A stretch of DNA of 33,294 nucleotides, taken from IMG/VR virus record IMGVR_UViG_3300025769_000450, positions 1 through 33,294 of that record, one strand, 5' to 3'. The stretch is from a virus. Both the position numbers and the translations under genes were made by a program. Shown here piece after piece: positions 9,158-17,173 of the stretch. The notes beneath the pieces were generated by a model. It searched no databases. It was not told where the DNA came from and saw nothing but the letters and a program-made list of their open reading frames with translations. The first letter of the stretch is position 1, and every line of letters begins with the position of its first letter.

Positions 9158-9927
9158 TATATAATTCCTTCTTCTAGTAGATCCCAATCTTCACGATCTT
9201 TCTTGGATCTGTTATCTTCTGTTAGTAATATCTGTAGATTAGTATAATGTGATCTTCTAATCACTTCATCTGCTGTTTCGGCCTTAGCCATTGGTTCAAC
9301 ATGGTCTATTTCATAGTTAAATCCCGTGAGCCATTCTCTAGGCATTCCATAGTTAGATTCAAAAGTATCACCTAAATGTTTCCATAAAGTTTCCCAATCA
9401 CAGCCAAGATAGTCAACGGTTGATTTAGTTTTACGAATTCTTTTGTTCTTTAGGCTATAGTTCAGTCTGCACCTGACATCACATTTAAGTTTATATACCG
9501 GATCTTCCTTTCGTCTAATCCTTCTACGTTCGTACTCCATCCGCAACTTATGATCCCGGTTTTTAAGTTCCCATTCTCTTGCTTTAGCTTTCTTATTGGC
9601 TACAAATTCAGGATCTTTCATGTACTCTTCGTGCCGTCGTTTATAGGCTTCTTTGTTAGCTTGATAATACCTACGCTCACGTTCTTTGTGTTTAGGATTA
9701 TCTTTATGTTTTTGCCAACTTCTCTTTGAGATTTCTCTCATTCTTTCGCCATCTACCTTACGTCTGGCTTTCGTCTTCGCTGATATGCACGCCTTACAAT
9801 CCGAACGATAGGTGATTTTCCTACCCTTAGCTGCTGTCTTGTAGTACCCCTCCCAAGTCTTGTATTCCCCACAAGTGCAACACACTTTTCCATTCTCATC
9901 ATATTCTGTAGTAAAAGTCTTTGGCAT
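9157..9927 (-). CDS. HNH homing endonuclease
   Basis: The 256-residue protein has an N-terminal zinc-binding segment (Cys near 16-19 and 44-47), a long Arg/Lys/Glu helical middle, and a C-terminal HNH core: YGMPREWLTGFNYEIDHVEP followed by HYTNLQILLTEDNRSKKDR. HNH nucleases of this kind cut double-stranded DNA and are common free-standing mobile genes in phages. It is clearly paralogous to the gene at 11149-11703, with the same GMPREWL and IDH-P-TNLQ order. GGAGG lies four bases from the ATG and it has its own promoter. It is inserted between two fibre genes and overlaps the next by one base. Confidence 0.88.
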   Translation of the reverse strand: MPKTFTTEYDENGKVCCTCGEYKTWEGYYKTAAKGRKITYRSDCKACISAKTKARRKVDGERMREISKRSWQKHKDNPKHKERERRYYQANKEAYKRRHEEYMKDPEFVANKKAKAREWELKNRDHKLRMEYERRRIRRKEDPVYKLKCDVRCRLNYSLKNKRIRKTKSTVDYLGCDWETLWKHLGDTFESNYGMPREWLTGFNYEIDHVEPMAKAETADEVIRRSHYTNLQILLTEDNRSKKDREDWDLLEEGII

Positions 9928-9946
9928 AATTCCTCCATAATACTAC

Positions 9947-9975
9947 ATTATACCACACTAAGTAAGGTTAGTCAA
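9947..9975 (-). promoter_or_regulatory. Sigma-70 promoter for the HNH gene
   Basis: Minus-strand TTGACT (9975-9970), 17 bases, TATAAT (9952-9947). Predicted start near 9940, about 13 bases before the ATG, just ahead of the GGAGG site. An imperfect inverted repeat, TGACT/AGTCA at 9983-9999, lies just upstream. Confidence 0.85.
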
Positions 9976-10028
9976 GGTTTTGTGACTGCTTGAGAGTCAT
10001 ATTGTTATCCTCATAGGAAGGTTAATCG

Positions 10029-11156
10029 TTATGTGAAGTCTGTAGTTTCCGTTATTTGAACTTGGTGGTCGGTCAAAGTGGCCCAAGACCTTCTGTAAGA
10101 ACCTGAACTGTCTGTAGGATTTATAGTGGCTACTCCCCAACTCACCTTGTTAACATCTAATGTTGTTGCTGTAGCAATAAAAGTAATCGAGCCAGCCGAA
10201 TGGAGCGTATTAACACTCATAGGATGATAGGTTAATCCGTCAGTACCATTTACTATTTGGATACCGAAAGCGCCTTCTCCGCCTGCGGCTATTCCGAAAG
10301 CATAATCATAAGTATAAAGATTGCCTACTATTAAGTTACTAAAAGAAACTTGAGTCGTGTCATTTTGACCTACCATAACCTTAGTCTGAGTTTTAGGAAG
10401 CTTCACAGTACCAGCCTGAACCGCACTTGCCTCCCCTCCAGTTATGTTTCCACTTAGGGTTAGGTTAGTCGCCGACACGTCGCCTGAGACAGTTGCATCC
10501 CCTGAGACGTTGAGGTTCTTCGTGGAGATCACGTTGGCGTTGTTGTTGTAGAGTGCGATGATGTAGACTACAGGTGCGGTTTTAGGGCGTGTCTCGTCGT
10601 CACCAGTTATGGTGTGAGTGTGACTCGAGCCTGCTGAATCAGCATAAGTTCGTAGACTTCCCGGAGCTGTATCTTTCCTTATGTAACCGAAAGTACTTCC
10701 AGCGGTAACTCCACCAGCTTCCATGTAATCGTGTGCACTTCCTACGTTTCTAATATAACTGTGTTCGTGACTACCACTACTGGGAATGTCGAGACCATTC
10801 TTCGCCGTCTTGTCTTCTGCGAATTGACCAAGAGTCAGATCGCCACCAGCTGCACCCAGATAGAGGCCAGCCAGTTTTGGAAGTCTGAACTGTCCAGCTC
10901 CTACTGTTCCTGTCTGTCCACTGGGATGAGCGAAGGAATCCCACGTTCCTTGAATGTTTGCATATAGATCTGGATAGTCTGCTTGATTGAGTACATCACC
11001 TTCACATACTCCCCAACCCCTATATTGTTTTACACCATTAACTTCCGGCCAGTTCGAAACGTCCCCAGCAAAAGGTTTGATAGTTCCTGCAAGCTCTGCA
11101 GATTGTGGATTCGAAGATACCGTAATCTTCCCAAGTCTGTCTGATAACTTAGCTAT
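10029..11156 (-). CDS. Tail collar-domain fibre protein, apparent AUA start
   Basis: The frame is open from the ATA ending at 11156 to 10029 (375 residues). No in-frame ATG, GTG or TTG occurs until the ATG at 10724, which would remove a conserved domain. The ATA is preceded at ideal distance by GGAGGT and overlaps the HNH stop. Residues about 20-190 form a phage tail-collar domain: WPEVNGVKQYRGWGVCEGD, YPDLYANIQGTW, FRLPKLAGLYLGA, SSGSHEH, and DDETRPKTAPVVYIIALYNN. The ETRPK/YIIALYN end matches short tail fibre (T4 gp12-like) collar proteins. The C-terminal 130 residues resemble those of the fibre at 11712-14027. It may be a receptor-binding short fibre. Confidence 0.75.
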   Translation of the reverse strand: MAKLSDRLGKITVSSNPQSAELAGTIKPFAGDVSNWPEVNGVKQYRGWGVCEGDVLNQADYPDLYANIQGTWDSFAHPSGQTGTVGAGQFRLPKLAGLYLGAAGGDLTLGQFAEDKTAKNGLDIPSSGSHEHSYIRNVGSAHDYMEAGGVTAGSTFGYIRKDTAPGSLRTYADSAGSSHTHTITGDDETRPKTAPVVYIIALYNNNANVISTKNLNVSGDATVSGDVSATNLTLSGNITGGEASAVQAGTVKLPKTQTKVMVGQNDTTQVSFSNLIVGNLYTYDYAFGIAAGGEGAFGIQIVNGTDGLTYHPMSVNTLHSAGSITFIATATTLDVNKVSWGVATINPTDSSGSYRRSWATLTDHQVQITETTDFT

Positions 11157-11703
11157 GACCCACCTCCCAATTTAGTCTATTTGATTTCATTAGATTGTCT
11201 TCCTTAAATAGAAGTTGAAGATTTGAGTAATGATTTAGTTTATACACTTCTTCTTCTGTTTTAGCGGTTGATATAGGTATTATATGATCTATATGAACCT
11301 CTATATTTCCTAGCCATTCTCTAGGCATTCCGTAATTAGCTTCGAAAGTAGCTTCTAGATGATTCCTAAGTTCCTCTGAAGAACACCCTATAATATCTAG
11401 AGTTCTTTTTGATTTACCTACTCCATTAAGAAATCCTCTAATCCTTCTACTTATATTTGACTTTAGTCTATAAGAAGGATCTTCAAGTCTCTTTCTTTCT
11501 TTAGCAGCTAAATACTCTCTATTTTTACTAGCCCACTTTTTATATTTAGTTCTTGATCTTTCAGGATTAGCTTTGATCTCAGCCTTTTGTTTTTCTCTTA
11601 AGCAAGCTTTACATGGACCTTTGTATCCAGAAGGTCTGTCATTAGATCTTCTGAATTCTTCTATAGGCTTTTCTACGCCACATGTTTTACAAGTCTTTGC
11701 CAT
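11149..11703 (-). CDS. HNH homing endonuclease
   Basis: The 184-residue product carries an N-terminal Cys4 element (C5, C8, C31, C34) and an HNH core (YGMPREWLGNIEVHIDHIIP then HYSNLQLLFKEDNLMKSNR). It is a shorter paralogue of the endonuclease at 9157-9927. AGGA precedes its ATG. It lies nine bases after the large repeat fibre, and its stop overlaps the unusual start of the collar-domain gene, so it looks inserted exactly at a gene boundary. It probably spreads itself and flanking fibre alleles by double-strand-break repair; that is family knowledge, not shown here. Confidence 0.87.
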   Translation of the reverse strand: MAKTCKTCGVEKPIEEFRRSNDRPSGYKGPCKACLREKQKAEIKANPERSRTKYKKWASKNREYLAAKERKRLEDPSYRLKSNISRRIRGFLNGVGKSKRTLDIIGCSSEELRNHLEATFEANYGMPREWLGNIEVHIDHIIPISTAKTEEEVYKLNHYSNLQLLFKEDNLMKSNRLNWEVGHS

Positions 11704-11711
11704 TATATTTC

Positions 11712-14027
11712 CTATGGATAAGTAAAGGTGCTGACTTCTGTATGTTGATTAAGTTCATACAAAATAGCGTAAGTCCTATGGTCTGCTGCATTACCTTGTA
11801 AAGTGGTACCTCCAGAAGCACTTCCTATTTCTAAAGTTACCGTGGTTGCTGTAGCCACAAAAGTAGTAGATCTAAAATAAGTGCGTCCTAGTCCGTCTGC
11901 GGTGTTTGGGTAGTTGACACTTATAGTAGTTCCGTCGTGCTTAATAAGAGAGTTGACCGATCCGTCTGAAGCGTCTTGCGTCCATCTTTCTTGTAATTCA
12001 TACTTATAAGTTTTACCTATTGTTAAATTACCAAAGCTGAGTTCAGATATCACCCCTGTCGGATTTACCTTGTCAGCCAGTAATACTTTTTGTTGCCACA
12101 AGGTCTCTCCTGCATCTTGAGCAGTTGCCCAGTAAGCATCAGTAATTTCCCAAGTACTATCATTCACGTTAGCAACAAAGGTAGAACTACCAACGTCTAA
12201 CACATACTCAGTATCAAGTCCTAGGTCAGGATCATTGAACTGATCCGTACTACCCCTCGTAAGAGTCACAGTACATCCACCTGCATCATTAATAGGCGTA
12301 ACCTTAATACTCCCAGCGTCTGCAATTGCGGGCATTGTAGCAGAGGCATTCAAACTAGAGCCTCCACCAAAGTCAACCAAGTAATGAATATCAAGTTCCA
12401 GAGTCGCAGGTAAGCTTCCATAAGCGTATTCTTCAATTGTGAGACCACCGCCTCCGCCGCCACCAGCGCCGCTAAGGTTTAAAGCCCAGTGACTTAAATC
12501 ATCATCCCAGCTAAGTTCTAACCAAGAGCCACTAACATCAAGCACAAAGCTTTCATCAACAGCAAATCCGTCAATCTTCTCTCCAGAACTTGGTACTAAC
12601 GTAACATTGTTATCTGTCCAAGTCTCTGAACTATCAGTTATACGTATGCTGGCAGTCTTCTTCTTAGTAGCACTCAACGCACTTGCGTCAGGAAGGTTAA
12701 TCGTGATTGCTCCTGATGTGCTATCCGTCAAGTAGTGTTTGCTTATCTCTGCTGTCACAGGACTAGCTGTGTCGTTGATATAGACTAATTCAAGGCCGCC
12801 AGCTCCACCGCCGCCAGATCCGCCAACTACGTTACTAAGTGTTCCATCGTAATACAGCATTAGCACTGCATCAACAGCTAGTTCTAAGTCACCATCAGTA
12901 CCGTTATTAACTGTAGCACTATTAGGAATTACCAAGACTGCGCCAGTATTGTTTTCTATCATGTACTGTCTGTCTTCTGTCAACCCTGTGATTTCATTTA
13001 AAGGTCCAGTTCCAGTAACAGTAATATAAGTTGCATCAGCTGGAATGGCTAAACTATTAGCTGCTATCGCTGCTGTTCCTCTATCAACATAAAGTTCAGG
13101 AAATGATCCTGTGATCTTGGAGGCTGCCACATCACTGACTTTAGCATCAGTTACTGCACTGTCTGCTAACTCATCAGTACCGATACCACCATCAGCAACA
13201 TCAATAGTTCTATCAGCAGAAAGATCACCACCTCCTGTTAGGGAACCTGTACCAGTTACAGTTGTAGTCTTATCTGCTTTAGTAGAATAAAGATCAGCAA
13301 TGTCAGTATCATTTCCACCAATAGCTGATTCAGCAGAATCAAGTCTGCCTTCAACTTCATCGATAGCTGCTTGAGCATCAGTAGCTACTAGACCACTTGC
13401 TGCGTTGTCATATGTAGCTTTGTTTGAGTTGACTGAATCTATTTTAGCATCTGTAACTGCTGCATCTAGGATCTTGTCAGTCACTACTGCATCATTAAGG
13501 ATGTTCTCTGTCTGTACTGCATCATCAGCCAGTTTAGTGTTATCGATAGCATCAGGTGCGATCTTAGAAGTTGTTACGTTTTCATTTACGATGTTTTCTG
13601 TTTGAACTGCATCATCTGCAAGTTCTGCATTAGTCACAGCATCAGGTGCTAGTTCTGAAGTACCAACACTGTCTGCTATGATTTCATCTGTACCAACACT
13701 ATCAGTTGCCATCTTTTCTAAAGTGATAGCATCATCAGCAATATCAATGGTAGCAACTCCACCATCTTTAATGTTGTCAGAATCGATATTTGTTACAGTA
13801 GCGATATCGGCATCAACCGTCAATGTATTATTCGCACTGTCAATAGTTTTATTTGTGAGTGTGTCTGTTGAATCTCTAGACACTAGGTGGTCATTAGCTG
13901 TCCTTAAAGGAAGCTTCAATTCAATGTCATTAGCTTGAGCATTGTCAGGCTTTATTGTGACCGTATTGTTAGTAAGGGTTCTTATAACTAGCCCTACTAA
14001 TCTTGAAATTTCGCCTAAGACTTTCAT
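11712..14027 (-). CDS. Long tail fibre with repeat shaft
   Basis: The product is 771 residues. Residues about 85-200 contain a run of short repeats of the type DAVTDAKI / ADDAVQTENI / DSVGTDEI, the repeat typical of fibrous trimeric phage tail shafts. The middle has Gly-rich hinges (GGSGGGGAGG, SGAGGGGGGG) separating similar beta domains with the motif DxxxLVDVG/LDVGSS. The C-terminal about 120 residues (SFGNLTIGKTYKYEL to TFTYP) resemble the end of the collar-domain fibre. GGAG lies before the ATG. It follows the decoration-like gene after a perfect hairpin. Host adhesion is the expected role. Confidence 0.82.
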   Translation of the reverse strand: MKVLGEISRLVGLVIRTLTNNTVTIKPDNAQANDIELKLPLRTANDHLVSRDSTDTLTNKTIDSANNTLTVDADIATVTNIDSDNIKDGGVATIDIADDAITLEKMATDSVGTDEIIADSVGTSELAPDAVTNAELADDAVQTENIVNENVTTSKIAPDAIDNTKLADDAVQTENILNDAVVTDKILDAAVTDAKIDSVNSNKATYDNAASGLVATDAQAAIDEVEGRLDSAESAIGGNDTDIADLYSTKADKTTTVTGTGSLTGGGDLSADRTIDVADGGIGTDELADSAVTDAKVSDVAASKITGSFPELYVDRGTAAIAANSLAIPADATYITVTGTGPLNEITGLTEDRQYMIENNTGAVLVIPNSATVNNGTDGDLELAVDAVLMLYYDGTLSNVVGGSGGGGAGGLELVYINDTASPVTAEISKHYLTDSTSGAITINLPDASALSATKKKTASIRITDSSETWTDNNVTLVPSSGEKIDGFAVDESFVLDVSGSWLELSWDDDLSHWALNLSGAGGGGGGGLTIEEYAYGSLPATLELDIHYLVDFGGGSSLNASATMPAIADAGSIKVTPINDAGGCTVTLTRGSTDQFNDPDLGLDTEYVLDVGSSTFVANVNDSTWEITDAYWATAQDAGETLWQQKVLLADKVNPTGVISELSFGNLTIGKTYKYELQERWTQDASDGSVNSLIKHDGTTISVNYPNTADGLGRTYFRSTTFVATATTVTLEIGSASGGTTLQGNAADHRTYAILYELNQHTEVSTFTYP

Positions 14028-14053
14028 CTATGCTCCGAGAGTTTGAAATGGAT

Positions 14054-14074
14054 GAGAGGGCATTGCGCCCTCTC
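14054..14074 (-). terminator. Perfect 8-bp hairpin between decoration-like and fibre genes
   Basis: GAGAGGGC and GCCCTCTC pair perfectly around a five-base loop. On the minus strand no T-run follows, so it may act as an attenuator, RNA processing site or mRNA stabiliser rather than a full intrinsic terminator. Confidence 0.5.
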
Positions 14075-14081
14075 TAAGGTA

Positions 14082-14417
14082 CTAAACTGAGTATGCTGTC
14101 CAATCTGAGCCATCAGATCTTAATAGAGTAAGACCTACTGGACAAGATTTGCCTGCTACATTAACTGCACCTGCTGTAGTGTTAACTACAGTAACTACTA
14201 AGTCCTTGTTAGCATGAGAAGCTGAAGGACAAGTAACATCTGCAACTGAACCTGCAAGTATTATAACTGCTGGAATTAGGTGAGATCTAGAATATTCTTT
14301 ATCTGCACTTACCACTTCAGAATCAGTCTTGACTTTATCCATAACGAGAGCATCTGCTTTACCTACGTGCTTAGAAGCACCTTGAGCAAGCTCTGCTGGT
14401 TTTTTGTATTTTGCCAT
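14082..14417 (-). CDS. Head decoration-like protein
   Basis: The 111-residue product has a basic N-terminus (MAKYKKPAELAQGASKHVGK) and a beta-rich, Val/Ala/Thr-rich C-terminal half ending SDGSDWTAYSV. It lies directly after the major capsid gene, a common place for capsid decoration or stabilising proteins. AAGGA stands nine bases before the ATG. I do not recognise a specific family, so the role is inferred from position and composition. The short intergenic hairpin between it and the capsid gene may set their relative mRNA levels. Confidence 0.6.
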   Translation of the reverse strand: MAKYKKPAELAQGASKHVGKADALVMDKVKTDSEVVSADKEYSRSHLIPAVIILAGSVADVTCPSASHANKDLVVTVVNTTAGAVNVAGKSCPVGLTLLRSDGSDWTAYSV

Positions 14418-14447
14418 TTTATCTAATCCTTTGTTAGGGTTAGGAGA

Positions 14448-14461
14448 AGGGCCGAAGCCCT
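14448..14461 (-). terminator. UUCG-loop hairpin after major capsid gene
   Basis: AGGGC-TTCG-GCCCT, a five-pair stem with a TTCG tetraloop, lies six bases past the capsid stop. There is no T-run, so partial termination or 3'-end protection of the abundant capsid mRNA is more likely than strong termination. Confidence 0.45.
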
Positions 14462-14466
14462 AATCC

Positions 14467-15858
14467 TTAAACTGCACCAATAGTAAATTTGTCGATTACA
14501 AGAGCAGCCGCTGGGTGTCTTGAAAGAAGAGTTACACGACCAACCATGTACTTCTGGATTACACCGATTCTGTCGCCATCACCATCTCTTGCTAGGAAAG
14601 TGTCTTGGCTACCAGCTTTAACATTGTAGATGTCAGTTCCGTAGAATTCACATACTGCTTTTTGCTTAGCTGATTCAGGAAGAAGTAACATTCTGTCAGA
14701 CTTAGCGAACTCTGAGTCTTGTAGTTTGATAGTATCAGATCCGTGAACGTATCCGAAACCAGTTGCACCACGCTCTTGCTTAGCAATGTCAACAAGTCTT
14801 CTGTCAGCTTCGTTTGATTCGATTAGGTAATCGATTGCTTCGAAAGAAGATAGAGCTTGCTTGTAACTGTACTTGTCAGAACCAACTCTGTTCTTAACTT
14901 TAGATACTGCTCTTTGGAATGTTGAGATGTCTAATGCACCGTTAACACTGTGAACAGTTGCAGAAGTAGAACCTTTCATTTTGATTCCGTGAACAGTTCT
15001 TCCGTCGTTAGAGTAAAGAGTGTCGAAACCAACCATAGCTTCAGTAGATGAGTTCAAGTCAGCAGCTTTAACTGTAGCGTCATCAGAAAGATCCGCCTTA
15101 GTTCTTTGACCAGCTCTGTAGATTAGAACCTCACCTGCTGGAACTGCTGCTGGAGAACCAACTTTAGCACCATTTGCGTCGTAAACTTCACAAACAACTG
15201 AGTCACTCTCTCTGTCTTTTTCTACAACTTTGTAGATTTGAGCATTTGCAGATGAGCCGTCAACTGCTGCAGTAACAAGAAGGTCACCATACTGACACCA
15301 TCTTTCGCCACCGTAAGAGTTAGCGTTAACAAATGAAGTACCTGAAGTGATTGCATTATCAAATTCGATAGTAACTAGGTCTGCATCAATAGAAGATGAT
15401 GCTTTACCAAGTACACCTGTACCGTCACCATGAAGTGCGATAGAAAGCATTCTCTTTTGAGAGATAACTTTTGAGTTGATTTCGTGTGCTAGAGGATCAA
15501 CATACTTTTCAGACTTAGCTGCTCTATCGATAAGGTCCATCTCAATTTCAACAGTAGTTGAGATTTGCTTCATCTTAGCATCGTATTCGTCTTGCTTTGT
15601 TTGTTGTCCCTTAGGGAACTTAAGACCGTAGCCTTGACCAACGAACTGAGAAGCTGCTGCACCTAGTTCAGTTTGTAACATGAACGCTTGTGTTCTAGCT
15701 TGTCTGTCGCTTACTTTGTTTTTAGTGATCATATCCCAATCAGAGAAGTTCTCTGAGTTTTGGTATACAATACCGTCAGTGAAAGCAATCTGTAGAAGAT
15801 TACCTAAGTTTGTGTTGTCCTTGGATTGTGGGACATACTGATCTGGAGTAACTGCCAT
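14467..15858 (-). CDS. Major capsid protein
   Basis: The 463-residue protein lies between scaffold and decoration-like genes, downstream of portal, as expected for the major capsid protein. It starts MAVTPDQYVPQSKDNTNLGN, has a conserved-looking N-terminal region (FMLQTELGAAASQFVGQGYG) and a central segment with DPLAHEINSKVISQKRMLS, and is regular in alpha/beta content. AAGGA lies before the ATG; another out-of-frame ATG occurs within that spacer. Codon use is very regular, as expected of a highly expressed gene. No residue signature proves the HK97-type fold, which is assumed from gene order and size. Confidence 0.8.
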   Translation of the reverse strand: MAVTPDQYVPQSKDNTNLGNLLQIAFTDGIVYQNSENFSDWDMITKNKVSDRQARTQAFMLQTELGAAASQFVGQGYGLKFPKGQQTKQDEYDAKMKQISTTVEIEMDLIDRAAKSEKYVDPLAHEINSKVISQKRMLSIALHGDGTGVLGKASSSIDADLVTIEFDNAITSGTSFVNANSYGGERWCQYGDLLVTAAVDGSSANAQIYKVVEKDRESDSVVCEVYDANGAKVGSPAAVPAGEVLIYRAGQRTKADLSDDATVKAADLNSSTEAMVGFDTLYSNDGRTVHGIKMKGSTSATVHSVNGALDISTFQRAVSKVKNRVGSDKYSYKQALSSFEAIDYLIESNEADRRLVDIAKQERGATGFGYVHGSDTIKLQDSEFAKSDRMLLLPESAKQKAVCEFYGTDIYNVKAGSQDTFLARDGDGDRIGVIQKYMVGRVTLLSRHPAAALVIDKFTIGAV

Positions 15859-15923
15859 TTCATTAATTCCTTTTGAGTTTCAATTTGAGGTAGGGCCACA
15901 ATTAAGTGGCTCCCATCTCCTGT

Positions 15924-17045
15924 TTATTTGTTTCCATGTAGAGCTTGTCTAAGTGCTGCAGACATATCAGTTCTCACTGTTTCTCTGAAATCAGGAGCTT
16001 CTTGATTCTGTTCTACTGCTTTTGTCATTTCCTTGGCAGCCATAGCTTTCTGCTTAGCTTTCTTAGTCTTGACCTTAGTGCTCTTGCCAATATTGAGATC
16101 ACCTCTGATATTTTTGAATGATTGGTCCATAACCTTATGAATCAATTCTTCAGTTATCTGATCTGTCTCATAACCGGATATAGCTTCGTTGAATTCTCTG
16201 AAAGCCATTCTGTTTAGACGATGAGCTTTCTTCTCGTCTCCAACTTCGCTTCCGAACCTATATTCATAAAATGCTGCGTTAACATCTGTTTGTACTTGCT
16301 TTTGAAGTGTACTCTTCTCAGAAGCTTGAACTTCTTCTTTCTTAGATTCAGTGTCTGCTTCATAAGCAGCCAACTTCTTTTCTAATTCTCGAAGTCTTCT
16401 CTTCTCCTTCAGATTAGCTTCATAGGCACTACGTTCGTCATCAGTAAGACCACTTAGGTATTCATTCTTAGCAATGTACTCTTCAATGATAGTATCTACT
16501 GATACGTCGTTTCCAATTACATTTTGAATAAATCCTACCCAATCACCAGACTCTGATGCTTCTGTGTGCATCTCATCTAGTTTCTCGAAGCCTGCTTTGT
16601 ATTTCTCAACATCGGGCCTCAGTGTCTCAAGCTCTGCTTTTAGAGAGTCTCTCTCTTTGAAAGCTTGATTCATACCCTTCTGAAGATTAACAGCTTTAGT
16701 AGCAACCTTCTTGATCCAATCACGATCATTGTACTTTACAGTTAGAGTCTTTCCTTCGATGTCTAGCTTCTCGGTATCTTCCTCATTTGGCTTGGCATCG
16801 CCTTCTGATTCAGAAGCTTGAAGTTCTTCCGAGGATTCTTCCTCCACTTGAGCATCAGCACTCTGCTCAACTTCTCCATTTGGTGTCATTGTTTCCATAG
16901 CTTCAGAGTTTGCCGACTCATCTTCCACTTTTACAACCGGTTCACTTGACACTTCTTCAACTGGTTCTGAGGACTCATGTCCAAAGCCTTGCTTCAGTAA
17001 GTTGGATACGGATTGAAAACCTGCTTTTTCTACCTGATCTGACAT
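15924..17045 (-). CDS. Putative capsid scaffolding protein
   Basis: The 373-residue product is highly charged. The first 100 residues are acidic and disordered (EPVEEVSSEPVVKVEDESAN). A long helical, coiled-coil-like region follows (about 110-240: RDSLKAELETLRPDVEKYKA, RRLRELEKKLAAYEADTESK), then a basic C-terminal tail (STKVKTKKAKQKAMAAKEMT). This layout and a place between portal and major capsid genes are typical of scaffolding proteins. A promoter of its own lies upstream, with a leader of about 90 bases. AAGG is the only ribosome-site match, a weak one for so central a gene. Confidence 0.72.
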   Translation of the reverse strand: MSDQVEKAGFQSVSNLLKQGFGHESSEPVEEVSSEPVVKVEDESANSEAMETMTPNGEVEQSADAQVEEESSEELQASESEGDAKPNEEDTEKLDIEGKTLTVKYNDRDWIKKVATKAVNLQKGMNQAFKERDSLKAELETLRPDVEKYKAGFEKLDEMHTEASESGDWVGFIQNVIGNDVSVDTIIEEYIAKNEYLSGLTDDERSAYEANLKEKRRLRELEKKLAAYEADTESKKEEVQASEKSTLQKQVQTDVNAAFYEYRFGSEVGDEKKAHRLNRMAFREFNEAISGYETDQITEELIHKVMDQSFKNIRGDLNIGKSTKVKTKKAKQKAMAAKEMTKAVEQNQEAPDFRETVRTDMSAALRQALHGNK

Positions 17046-17141
17046 TTTGTCTTAGCCTTTCTGCGACATCCGAGGGTAGTCACTTGCTTATAAATTGCTC
17101 GTCCGAAGATAGAGCGGTATGAAAATATCATAGGTATCTCT

Positions 17142-17170
17142 AGTTTACCATAAAACCAGAGAATTGTCAA
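17142..17170 (-). promoter_or_regulatory. Sigma-70 promoter for scaffold and capsid genes
   Basis: Minus-strand TTGACA (17170-17165), 17 bases, TAAACT (17147-17142). Predicted start near 17135, giving a 90-base leader before the scaffold ATG, the longest leader among the internal promoters. It lies just past the portal stop. Confidence 0.8.
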
Positions 17171-17173
17171 CTG

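Noticed and set aside
9157-9187. Longer start for the 353-residue fibre at 9187
   Set aside because: It would overlap the HNH gene by 30 bases, while ATG 9157 has an SD and TAATG coupling.
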